DNA from: Nemertoderma westbladi
Taxonomy: Eukaryota > Xenacoelomorpha > Nemertodermatida > Nemertodermatidae
DNA length: 39,456 nt
Assembly: GCA_032718475.1 (NCBI GenBank)
Contig: JAUCBJ010000623.1
Coordinates: forward strand, 1-39,456
Reading direction: 5' to 3'
Under the pieces are notes generated by a model. It saw only the letters and a program-made list of their open reading frames with translations. It had not been told where the DNA came from and did not search any database. The position numbers were made by a program, and so were the translations under genes. Positions 8,916-18,150 of the stretch are shown here, one piece after another (position 1 is the stretch's first letter; every line of letters starts with the position of its first letter).

Positions 8916-11690
8916 ATGAGTGACAAACAAGACTATACGAAAAATACACAAACCGACTATGACTCATGTGACGCGGATAAGTCAGCAGCGGAAGAACAAC
9001 AGTGGAAGACTCGCGAGCCTACCGAACCTACACCGTGTGCGTCACCAGTACATCCAACGGGAGTACCGGATGCCGTAGTACGAGGCGACGGCAGGACCGA
9101 GGACTTTCTAACTGTTCCGCAACCTAGATATAGGGAAACGGACATGGTAAGTTCAGCAGGAAGCACAGAAAGTGTGGTTAGAAGCGTCGGAGGTTACATG
9201 GCGCATATAACCAGGAGTATTGGAGAAGGCCAACGCATATTAGACGGGTTGACCGCTCCGATGTCTCGATTCGAGTTCTACACCCTCCAGGTTAGAGTAC
9301 AGAGTAAAGTATATAAGTCCGTAGATAATCTAGTTGGCCTACAAGATCTAGCTAGACAGAGACAGGACATGGATACTCAGCTTAGAATCCTCGAGAAACT
9401 AATGATCACTAGAGAGAAACTGATTCAGTTTAAGTCGACGATTAGACAGATACAACAGGAACAAGCGGACCAGTTGTTAGGTGAGTCAGTTTCAGACGAA
9501 TTATTGCAACCCGAGGAAGAACAGGAACTGTACCGACTGGATGGACAATTGAAACATCTGACGGATCACTTACGTATGTGCGGCGAGGACGTCGGAGATT
9601 GGGAAACCGTGCCGGAAGCTACGAGGGAAACTTCACTCGCACAAATCAAACCGGTACCGGGAACACTAAATCAATCATTGGTGAGTATTCGCAGCGAAAT
9701 TGGCGAGGTGAGTATGGCTACGTCAGAAATTGCTCGACAACAGCAGCTCTACAGACAACAACGAGAAATCGAGGAACAAACTCAGTTATTGACGTTACAA
9801 GCAGCTGTAGAGGAAGAGAAACTACGCGTCGCAAATGTTGCGAGAATTTTTCATCTGCAAGAACAAGCTGAGTTGGAAGCAGCCGAAGTAGAAAGGTTGG
9901 AGTTGGACATTGCACAACAAGCGGCAGCGGCCGAGTTAGCGCAACGAACAGCTGCGGCCGAGTTAGAGCGACAAAGGCTAGCTTCAGAAGCGAGAACCGA
10001 AATGAAAACACGGCAAATAAAGGCTCAGTCAGCTATACGACAAGCAGAGTTCGAGGCGCAACAACAACAAACGGAACAACGCGAGAAAGAAGTTAAACTT
10101 CGTTTCGAACTCGAGAAGAAGGCGAGAGAATTAGCCAACGCCAAGGAAGATCTGGATCTACAAGCCCGCGATCGATCGATGAGATCTCGAGATGGACATG
10201 ATTTAGACCAGATGGAGGTAAGGCACCGCCAAATCCAGGAACGAATGAAGGAAGGTTCGATAGGAGCACCTGGACGGGAACGACAATTAGTTAAAGACTT
10301 ATGTCAACGATTCCCACAGGTAACTCATAGGTTTGCACCAGTTACGACAAAGGAACCTGTTTCGATTGCGGGTAGTAGTAACATTTCTCCTATCCATGGT
10401 GCGACGGAACACAGGTTTGTTATTCCGGACGAGTTTACACCGCCAAGAGCAACGTCGTCGCCTATTCCGAAGGTCAAGGTAAGTAACCCGCCGATTACAG
10501 ATCGTAGTAGTTTATTAGTCGAACCTGTATTACTGACGACTAAACAGGTGAGTCCACCTCTGACGCCAAAACCTGTTACACACTACGCTTACCCAATGAC
10601 GTTTAGGCCAACAAGGCCTTTGGATTCAAATGCTGTCATTCGCCCACCGGTTCAGTTTACATCGCAATCTACGACTTCGAGGAAGACTTGTGAGCCTACC
10701 GAACAACGGAGAACAGTGGATACGCGACCGTTCAACCAGTTTACATCGCAATCTACGACTTCGAGGAAGACTTGTGAGCCTACCGAGCAACGGAGACCAG
10801 TGGATACGCGACCGTTCAACCAGTTTACATCGCAATCTACGACTTCGAGGAAGACTTGTGAGCCTACCGAACAACGGAAACCAGTAGACGATGTTCCGAA
10901 ACGGAATGTTAGGATTCGAACGGTGCAACGGACTCGAGCACGTCGACCACCGTATCCAGGTGACAGTAGTACTTCGAGCGAGTCGGATTACCCGGAACGC
11001 GAGGTATTTAGAACAGGAGCGGCCGACAAATGTAAACGTGAGCGTTCGGATAATTCATTTATCGACAATCCTCCACAGAATACACCAACACAAAAGGCGT
11101 TACAACCAACAGACGCGATCAGTACACAACAATTCGCCGACATTGTCAACAAGTTGGCCCGGATTGAGGAGCGTCTGGAGGAAGTTCAAACCGATAGTTC
11201 GAGGAACACTGAGTTCGAACACAATAGACACCAGAAGGAACCACAAAGACCAGTACCTTCAAAACACCCATCGTATCAGGGAAAAGCGCCAAGAAGGGAG
11301 AACATCAACCAGATTACCAACCAAGGACGCGAAACTCTGAACGTTGCCGAGGAGATAGCGAAATTCGCAGCCAGACAAGGATTGCCGGTGCAACAACCAC
11401 CGAAGTTTTCTGGTAGCTCAAAACACTGGCATACTTTCGTAGACTATATCGAATCCCAGATCGCCGTGTGCGCCTTTACATCACGGGAGAAGTTCAATTA
11501 CCTGCTCCAAACGTTGTCAGGAGAACCTAAACGTTTGGCGGAGACTTTCGTCGGTGTACCGGACGCTTTCGAACTAGCGTACGATCGTTTAACTTCGATA
11601 TACGGAGGTACAGTGAGCATGGCCAGGTCAGTAATAGAGGAACTCTGTAAGGGAGGGGCTATCACTAAACCCGTCGACTTACTAAACTAG
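8916..11690 (+). CDS. gag: gag-like protein of BEL/Pao element, 924 aa
   Basis: ATG at 8916 (ACCGAAATGAG) follows the hairpin array. The protein starts acidic and low-complexity, then has a long Gln/Glu/Ala-rich coiled coil (about residues 270-420) and a basic, Pro/Ser-rich region with a 28-residue tandem repeat (10653-10884). The C-terminal part from about residue 827 is DUF1759-like (PPKFSGSSKHWHTFVDYIES ... FNYLLQTLSGEP), a domain of BEL/Pao gag proteins. The ORF stops at 11690 inside that domain, and homologous sequence continues in the -1 frame, which opens at 11669. The family usually encodes this without a stop, so either a -1 frameshift or a mutation is present. The likely role is the capsid shell binding element RNA. 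Confidence 0.8.
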   Translation: MSDKQDYTKNTQTDYDSCDADKSAAEEQQWKTREPTEPTPCASPVHPTGVPDAVVRGDGRTEDFLTVPQPRYRETDMVSSAGSTESVVRSVGGYMAHITRSIGEGQRILDGLTAPMSRFEFYTLQVRVQSKVYKSVDNLVGLQDLARQRQDMDTQLRILEKLMITREKLIQFKSTIRQIQQEQADQLLGESVSDELLQPEEEQELYRLDGQLKHLTDHLRMCGEDVGDWETVPEATRETSLAQIKPVPGTLNQSLVSIRSEIGEVSMATSEIARQQQLYRQQREIEEQTQLLTLQAAVEEEKLRVANVARIFHLQEQAELEAAEVERLELDIAQQAAAAELAQRTAAAELERQRLASEARTEMKTRQIKAQSAIRQAEFEAQQQQTEQREKEVKLRFELEKKARELANAKEDLDLQARDRSMRSRDGHDLDQMEVRHRQIQERMKEGSIGAPGRERQLVKDLCQRFPQVTHRFAPVTTKEPVSIAGSSNISPIHGATEHRFVIPDEFTPPRATSSPIPKVKVSNPPITDRSSLLVEPVLLTTKQVSPPLTPKPVTHYAYPMTFRPTRPLDSNAVIRPPVQFTSQSTTSRKTCEPTEQRRTVDTRPFNQFTSQSTTSRKTCEPTEQRRPVDTRPFNQFTSQSTTSRKTCEPTEQRKPVDDVPKRNVRIRTVQRTRARRPPYPGDSSTSSESDYPEREVFRTGAADKCKRERSDNSFIDNPPQNTPTQKALQPTDAISTQQFADIVNKLARIEERLEEVQTDSSRNTEFEHNRHQKEPQRPVPSKHPSYQGKAPRRENINQITNQGRETLNVAEEIAKFAARQGLPVQQPPKFSGSSKHWHTFVDYIESQIAVCAFTSREKFNYLLQTLSGEPKRLAETFVGVPDAFELAYDRLTSIYGGTVSMARSVIEELCKGGAITKPVDLLN
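10653..10884 (+). repeat. 84-bp coding tandem repeat in gag, three units
   Basis: CAGTTTACATCGCAATCTAC recurs at 10653, 10737 and 10821, exactly 84 bp apart. Each unit encodes 28 residues with KTCEPTEQR and DTRPFNQF. Each also contains one copy of the dispersed 17-base motif, and KTREPTEP near residue 32 of gag is the related single copy. Confidence 0.95.
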
Positions 11691-14112
11691 CTGACGAGAT
11701 CAAGAACGCTATCACTACCTTAAGATCAATTGGACAACTTGATTACGGGAATACCCCTACAGTCCTATTAAAGATAATAGGACGACTCCACCATCGACTT
11801 CGTCGGGAGTGGAGGAAGGTCGAATACCAGCGAGAGGAGCGGGGAGGATTCTTAAAATTAGAAGATGTGTACCTTTTAATATCCAGGGAGGCGGTAGTAG
11901 AAACTCGATCTAACTACACCGACCAGCACATCGTGGCAGAAGGAATCACACTGCCATCCTCCAACCGACAAAAACCCCAGACAACATCCACTAAGACGGC
12001 CACTTACGCCACACCGACGGAATCACGACAATTCTCAGACGGTAATAGAGTATCTGCGCCCATTGGGACGAAACAGACGAGACAGCAACTCAGCACCGAC
12101 TTCAACGGCTGCCAATACTGCGAGCATCTAGGTAAGCGGTATATTGGTCACAAGTTACGAGGTTGTCGACAATTTCGCGAGTTGAACTCGGAAGAACGAC
12201 GGCTGCAGATACGGCCACTGGACTCTTGTTGGCGGTGTACGCGACACGGACACGTCCGTAAAGATTGCCCAAATACCGACACTTGTCCATCCTGTGGACG
12301 CAACCATGACGGTCTGCTCCACACAGACAGCCACACGCCGACGAAACGCTTCGCCAGGGAACACCCGGAAGCAGCAGCGAGATGTGATGCGGCTTACCGA
12401 AAACGGGAATCGAAAACAACTCCGACCTTCGTGACACATATTGAGGATTGCTTCTCAGAACAATCCGGATCGTCGGACGAAGAATCAGAAGACGACGACG
12501 AATATTCCAATGGAGACGAACAACCGTCGATCGCGCTCCTGACCACTGATCAACTGAAGGGATTCAGTGTAATCCCGATTAAGGTTACTGGCACAAAGGG
12601 GAGCAAGAGGATCTATGCGATTCTAGATTCAGCCTCATCTCACAGCTACGTGGACGAAAAGATAGCTGACGTCGTGACGGATCTTAAACAAGGTAAGCGT
12701 GTCAGTTATACAGTAAGTAGTATGCACGGACAGCGTGCAATACCAGTGACACGAGTTAAGTTGGACTTAGACTCTCTTCTTCCAAAATCGCAACACAGCG
12801 AGAGGGAGAGGTCTTTGTTACCCTTTAGAGATCTGACCTTTGCGGCCACGAAGGACTTTAGTAACCTACTAGGTCCAGTGCCGGAACAATCTCTGGAGGA
12901 CCGTAAGTATTTCAGACACCTTGGTGTACCCGAATGTCCTGTCAATTATAGATCGGTAGCAATGCTGATCGGGACAGACCAATTCAACCTACATCAGGTG
13001 TGGGAAACCAGACCATCGGCAGTTGTAGCGGGAAACGCATACGCCTGCAGAACGCCGATAGGGTGGTATACTCGAGCGCCTGTGCGCACACTAGACGTAA
13101 GTGACGAGGAAGACGATGTACAGAGTACATGTAGTTTATTAACTACAAATTCAATTCATTCCTTTTCACACGACGTGAACCATACTACACTACAGTCGAC
13201 AAAACATGACAGACGTGTAACTAGTATGATAAGTCGCAAGAAGCAGCTAATCCACCAGCGGAGTTTAGAACTTGGGAAGAAGGCGAGTCAGCCAGAGATT
13301 CCATCGACGACAGATGATAACGCCGGAAGACTTGCGAGCCTTTCTACACCAGACATATCGCCAGACGGTCAACCAGACGCGTTACTAGACGGTCAACCAG
13401 ACATTCTACCAGACACTAGTGACATACTGACAAACAGTAAAGCCGCAGTTTCCCTATTGGAGCGGCCTTCTATTGACAAACTACCAATTTTGACACACTT
13501 GAGCAACCATAAGCAAGGTGAAACCTCATGTATTACAGATGTGGGTAGTACCTACGCTAATGTAAATACAGGTGTTACTTTGCGCTCAAGAGACATACCG
13601 AACTTACAACCTATGGTGAGACCTGGGATTAATGTCGGCAGAAAAATAAGTTTACCGAAACCTGCTGACCCCATAGAGTTCAAACCACCATTAACGATCG
13701 ACTTACAAAGTACTGACAATCAAGGTAAGAAGACAAAGAAGGACAAATTACTTGTAGACCCGGACGGATCAACAGTCAACAAGGGAATACTTACCGGCGG
13801 ACCCGTGGGCCCTTCTAGTAATTCAAAACCTTCCAAAATCTCCATTGACTTACCTGATGACGTCACAAATACTTACGTCGACCGTATTGTAAACTTAACA
13901 GATTCTTGGACAAACGCTTGCCGAAAATTAGCGTGGATTGTACGTTTTGTACAATACGTTAAAGGCAAACGTGACTTTACACGTCGACTTACATTGGCTG
14001 AGATTGACAGGTGTGAGATTAAATTAATTCGCCATTACCAACTGCGATATTTCGCACGCGAATTCACATCCATAAATCAAGGTCAACCAATCAAGTCGTC
14101 ACCAATACTGAG
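11669..14112 (+). CDS. BEL/Pao pol region, first part: gag tail, zinc knuckles, aspartic protease, linker to integrase
   Basis: The frame opens at 11669, overlapping the end of gag in the -1 phase, and stays open to the hAT-like insertion, whose sequence supplies a stop at 14224. Order: continuation of the DUF1759-like region; a C-x2-C pair and a zinc knuckle CWRCTRHGHVRKDC (about 12229-12270); CPSCGRNHDGLLH; an acidic stretch; and a DUF1758-like aspartic protease with ILDSASSHSYV near 12620. A polar region of about 250 residues without recognisable fold follows, then a segment typical of the tract just before BEL integrase (WIVRFVQYVKG ... IRHYQLRYFAREF). Where BEL/Pao pol normally carries reverse transcriptase and RNase H, none is visible. 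Confidence 0.8.
11681..11690 (+). promoter_or_regulatory. Candidate -1 frameshift site at end of gag
   Basis: A-CUA-AAC in the gag frame is followed at once by the UAG stop. Slipping back one base after AAC continues the DUF1759-like domain in the pol frame. The heptamer is only partly slippery: AAC can re-pair as AAA, but CUA cannot re-pair well. A one-base deletion is an equally good explanation. Confidence 0.35.
14105..14112. repeat. 8-bp target-site duplication ATACTGAG, left copy
   Basis: Repeated exactly at 15871-15878. An 8-bp duplication is the hallmark of hAT transposons. With one copy kept, the pol frame is continuous across the insertion. Confidence 0.9.
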
Positions 14113-14782
14113 TAGGGATGTCCCGGAATCGATATTTGATTCCGGCCGGAACCGGAACCGGAATTCAACATGCCGGAATATTCCGGCCGGAATTCCGGCC
14201 GGAACCGGAATTTTCTATAATTAGTGAAATACACTAAATGACCCAGGAAATTTTATAATTTTTTATGAAACAAATGAATTTTTTTAATTTCTACAGTAAG
14301 TTTGTTAATGAGATGAATCAGAACCTTGGGGGGAATTAAGGTGGGTGGAGTGGAGAATGACCTGAGCTGTTTGTTACGGCCTATCGCGTCATTAGGTCCT
14401 TTGACGCAATATCTTGGTGTCTTTAAGGAGAAGGAGCATGTTACAGTGACATGTTATTCGAACCAAAACAATAAACGAGCCCAATAAATATTACATGTTA
14501 CAGTTTAATTATTGCTGGGAATAAATAGATTTATGGTAAGAGAAATGGATTTGCTGTAAATAGAAATTAAACTACTATATTATGCAGCACCTACGACGCA
14601 GAACTAAACTAACGACCACTCGCAGGACCTGTACGTGTTGTAATAACGTTTTATATTTATATTAGTTTTAGGTTAAAGTAGTAATTGTAATTGTGTTAAT
14701 CGTTAATCGAGTTTCATTGCTAACTTTAGAAGGTTAGCAATTTATTTAGCCTCCTGAAATTATCATATTATTTAATAATTAA

Positions 14783-14878
14783 TTCAATGTAAAATAATAT
14801 AAAATCAATGTAAAATAATTTAAACTCAATGTAAAATATTGTAAGATCAATGTAAAATAATGTAAAATCAATCTAAAA
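14783..14878. repeat. Short AT-rich tandem repeat
   Basis: Four to five copies of CAATGTAAAATAATGTAAAA-like units of about 22-24 bases, imperfect. No coding potential. Confidence 0.7.
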
Positions 14879-14917
14879 AACGCCATTTTATAAGCAAATT
14901 GGAAAAACCACCCGCTA

Positions 14918-15239
14918 AGGCCCGTGCTCCACTGGTAAGTCTTATAAAGTCTTAGTCAGAATAAATTATGGAACACATTGGTTTCAATGGGAGCTTCTCC
15001 ACTGGTAAATCGTAAGTTACGACCTATGGGTCGAAAGTGATTATGTCCCATGTTCCATCTTTTGACATATGAATCATGTGTTATATCCGGCAAGATGCCT
15101 CTGATTGGTTACTTTGGGTATAATAAATATGCAGTAAATGTGAATCGCACCTTATTTTTTTATCAAATGACTTATGACTTATGTTACCAATGGAGCAATG
15201 AGGCATTCATTAATCTGAAAACAGTGAAGCGCGGGCCTC
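14918..15239. mobile_element. MITE of about 322 bp inside the hAT-like element
   Basis: The ends are inverted repeats: AGGCCCGTGCTCCACTG on the left and the complement of AGGCCCGCGCTTCACTG on the right. They are flanked by CTA on both sides, a possible 3-bp duplication as in PIF/Harbinger-type elements. A 79-codon ORF crossing its right half is not supported. Confidence 0.65.
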
Positions 15240-15453
15240 TAATGATGCATTTCATAAAATATCTTCAGAACGACAAAGGGTTTAATTAGTATGAAAATTA
15301 AAAGGGTTATTTTGAATTGTATATGAATACTACCTAAGTGGTGTAACAGATGGTGGGACCATTTTAGTTTGAGGTAAAAATTTTTCAAGACTGAATTCAC
15401 TGTAATAAACAGGGTGGCTGTGAATTTTCCCTCGTTACATAGGTTAGTTAGGT

Positions 15454-15530
15454 TCCACCTTGGTGTAGTGGTTGCATTGAATTCCAATCTATCTGGAGGT
15501 CGTGGGTTCGATCCCTGTATGTGGGCCAAG
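15454..15530 (+). ncRNA. tRNA-like SINE head
   Basis: TGGTGTAGTGG fits the Pol III A-box and GGTTCGATCCC the B-box. A nearly complete cloverleaf can be drawn: acceptor TCCACCT with ATGTGGG (one mismatch), anticodon stem TTCCA/TGGAG, T-stem GTGGG/CCTGT with wobbles, ending GCCA. Extra linker bases and a short variable loop argue against a normal tRNA, so a tRNA-derived SINE or pseudogene is likely. The downstream sequence to about 15640 may be its body. Confidence 0.55.
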
Positions 15531-15870
15531 GCAGTTTTCGATTCGGCACGAATGGTTTGAAGGGGCTGACCAGGGGGCATCTATGCCTTGCATCCAAATG
15601 TTAGCTCTAACGGTCGAAGAAAATTTTATTTCTATACTTTTTTGCAAGTGTTGAAAAGTATCTTAATCGAATTGGTAATAATGTTTAAAAAATATATAAA
15701 TGTTGATAATAATTTAACAAACTAATTGCAGCTATTAAACTAGATATGAACCTTGCAATTCCGGTAAAATTCCGGCCGGAATTGACCCCATTCCGGCAAT
15801 TCCGGCCGGAACCGGAATCGGGCAAAAACCGCCGGAATTCCGGCCGGAACGGAATTCCGGGACATCCCTA

Positions 15871-15878
15871 ATACTGAG
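15871..15878. repeat. 8-bp target-site duplication ATACTGAG, right copy
   Basis: Matches 14105-14112. The integrase-side reading frame resumes here without shift. Confidence 0.9.
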
Positions 15879-17151
15879 TTGGAGTCCGATTATTTATAAT
15901 GGCTTAATTTGTCATAAATCTCGGCTTCAAAACATTGACCTTAACACAAACTTTAGGTACCCAATAATAATACCGCAACATCACGAACTACAACGTGCAA
16001 TGATACTGGACGCACATTTACATCTGAAACACGCTGGAAGACACCACTGTCTTTCCTACTTACGTACAAGATTTGTATTAATTAGACCCAGTAAAGCGTT
16101 AAGTTCAGTGACGCGTACGTGTATTATTTGTAAAAAGGTACATTCTAGAATAGGTACCCAAGAAATGAGTGAACTACCACAAGCACGACTTCAAGCATTC
16201 AGACCACCTTTTACAGAGACTGGAATTGATTGCTTTGGTCCCATACATACGAAACGTGGACGTATACTAGTAAAACGCTGGGGACTGATTTTCACATGTA
16301 TGTCCAGTAGGGCAGTTCACATTGAACGTGTGATGGATCTTTCCACCAACGCGTTTATACTAGCACTGCGGCGATTTATCGCTAGACGCGGACTAGTGAA
16401 ATGCTTGTACTCAGACCAAGGGACAAACTTTGTTGGTGCTCGGAATGAGATTGCTAGAGCCTTTAAGAAATTAGATCATGATCAAATCTCGAACGAACTA
16501 CAACCTCACAAGATTGTTTGGAAGTTCAATCCTCCAGATAGTCCTTGGAGAGGCGGAGTCTGGGAGAGATTGATTAGATCTATAAAGACAGCCATGGCAA
16601 AAGTCATTCCAGTAAACCACATACTGACAGACGACCAACTGACAACATTGTTTGTTGAAATCGAGGCAATACTAAATACTAGACCAATAGTATTAGTACC
16701 CGATGACAAACAATCTCAATTTGCTTTAACACCAGCACACCTGCTTATGCAGGCACCGACCACATTAATACCTATTTCTATTCCAATAGAAAGCGACAGC
16801 TACGGTAGAAAAGCGTGGAAAATCACGCAACTACTGGCTAACAAATTCTGGGAAATATGGCAAAACCATTATTTGCCCTCTATTTCTGCCAGAACAACTT
16901 GGTATAATAACACCCGCGCATTAAAGCCGGGAGATCACGTGCTGTTGGCAGAAGTGAATCTAAAAAGACGCTTCTGGATAACAGGTGTAATTTTAGCCAC
17001 ACATCCATCTATGGATGGAGTGACAAGAACTGTGACGGTACGGACAATTGACGGTCGTACAGTAGACAGACCGACTCAACGTCTCGTACTTCTTGAAGAG
17101 ACTCGTAATGAGTCTGGAGACTACAAATCTCCAACTAGTATTAGTAAATAA
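15871..17151 (+). CDS. BEL/Pao integrase (pol C-terminal part)
   Basis: The frame continues the pol ORF after the hAT-like element; the first ATG (16000) is internal and not the natural start. An HHCC-type zinc finger (HLKHAG ... CIIC) is followed by the catalytic core. Counted from 16000, acidic residues are D77 (GIDCFGP), D139 (YSDQGTNF) and E189 (GVWERLIRS), a D,D-49-E spacing normal for BEL/Pao. The tail (about residues 300-370) is DUF5641-like, with PGDHVLLAEVN and a WITGVI strand. The enzyme inserts element cDNA into chromosomes. All catalytic residues are present, so the product could be active if expressed, although pol is cut by the hAT-like insertion. Confidence 0.9.
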   Translation: MLSWSPIIYNGLICHKSRLQNIDLNTNFRYPIIIPQHHELQRAMILDAHLHLKHAGRHHCLSYLRTRFVLIRPSKALSSVTRTCIICKKVHSRIGTQEMSELPQARLQAFRPPFTETGIDCFGPIHTKRGRILVKRWGLIFTCMSSRAVHIERVMDLSTNAFILALRRFIARRGLVKCLYSDQGTNFVGARNEIARAFKKLDHDQISNELQPHKIVWKFNPPDSPWRGGVWERLIRSIKTAMAKVIPVNHILTDDQLTTLFVEIEAILNTRPIVLVPDDKQSQFALTPAHLLMQAPTTLIPISIPIESDSYGRKAWKITQLLANKFWEIWQNHYLPSISARTTWYNNTRALKPGDHVLLAEVNLKRRFWITGVILATHPSMDGVTRTVTVRTIDGRTVDRPTQRLVLLEETRNESGDYKSPTSISK

Positions 17152-17814
17152 TTAGGAGTTTACAAATAGATTTCCACGTACCTGTACACCGTAGTAAGGA
17201 CAGCGGTAGAATTCCATTGTCTTTATATGTGAACATTGAGGGTAGTACCCTTATGTGTCACATAGGAGCGGGATTTGTAGGTATAAGAAATGGAATTCTA
17301 CTTGGAACTCACAATATTGAGACATTTTCGAAAATTTAGACAATCCATTTGGATTTGAAAAATTTTTAAAATTTTCTCCAGTGAATAGATTCCAGGGTAC
17401 AGTCGGGTGGAACTTAAAATTAGAGAAACAAGAGAGGAAGACTTGCGAGCCTTTCTTAAAATTTTAATTAAATTTTACACGGTCTTGTTTCAATAAGTTA
17501 CGCAAATAAATAGACTCCCCTATATTTATTACTAATTCTTGACTGCTTATTTTCTGATAATAGTTTGGGATCAAAAAGTGAGTATTTTAGACTCACAGCC
17601 AGTTTAGCCCAAATTCGTTTTTTATTTCGGCAAAAAATTTTAGATAAGAAGCAGCGTGTCATTAAAGAAACCTTAGATCTTAGGCTATGGGTAGGAGGTT
17701 AGAGCGTTGTCGAAGCCCAAAGGGCAGACGAAACTCTCACGTCTCCTCACAACTAACCACAAACTCTGTTGTATTCCCTCTAGTAGTAATGATTATGTAA
17801 CTACACCCCTAATT
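17152..17814 (+). other. Spacer between integrase and ORF3
   Basis: Mostly non-coding. It contains the hexad-rich 17-base motif at 17436-17452 followed by CTTTCTTAAAATTTTA, and an open frame from 17707 lacking ATG until 17815. A splice acceptor for a subgenomic ORF3 mRNA could lie here, but none is clear. Confidence 0.4.
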
Positions 17815-18150
17815 ATGGAGAAAGGGATACAAGGAGAGCCGAGATGGGGATATGATATCCAAGAGGAGGCAGCAGCGCCATTCGAAAGATTTGGAGCCAA
17901 GGACTACACTATATTTGGTATAAAGGAATTATCAGAAAGTACAGCGAAGCTCGCAAAGACAGCAATGCCTTTACTCGAGCAGGATTTAGTATATTTCGAG
18001 ACGTGTATCTTCGCTGTGCGGGATCTCTTATCGAAAGACCATCTATGTTTACACTGTTACCCTATGAAGGAGAACGTATCGTGGAAATTACGGATGAATC
18101 ACGGCAGACGCGCGCGCCTATCGGTCACCTTGGTGATGAATTCGAAGTAA
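17815..18150 (+). CDS. ORF3 N-terminal frame, 111 aa, probably joined to the following frame
   Basis: The first ATG in this frame is 17815. The residues up to about 17990 look protein-like (PFERFGAKDYTIFGIKEL). Past that the adjacent -1 frame, open from 17856, reads more plausibly (GFSIFRDVYLRC) and leads into the zinc-knuckle protein. I infer one protein with a -1 shift or a one- or two-base indel near 17970-18000. The function of this part is unknown. Confidence 0.45.
   Translation: MEKGIQGEPRWGYDIQEEAAAPFERFGAKDYTIFGIKELSESTAKLAKTAMPLLEQDLVYFETCIFAVRDLLSKDHLCLHCYPMKENVSWKLRMNHGRRARLSVTLVMNSK

Larger units (their letters stand above)
14113..15870. mobile_element. Non-autonomous hAT-like transposon, 1.76 kb
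   Basis: Terminal inverted repeats TAGGGATGTCCCGG and CCGGGACATCCCTA are flanked by an 8-bp duplication. Both subterminal zones (14125-14215 and 15760-15860) are dense in CCGGCCGGAATTCCGG-type palindromes, as expected for hAT transposase binding. There is no transposase. Internal content is an imperfect tandem repeat of TCAATGTAAAATAAT (14783-14878), a MITE (14918-15239) and a tRNA-like SINE head (about 15454-15530). Confidence 0.9.

Noticed and set aside
15454-15530. Functional tRNA gene
   Set aside because: A- and B-boxes and much of a cloverleaf are present, but there are extra bases between D and anticodon arms, a short variable loop and an acceptor mismatch. A SINE head is more likely.
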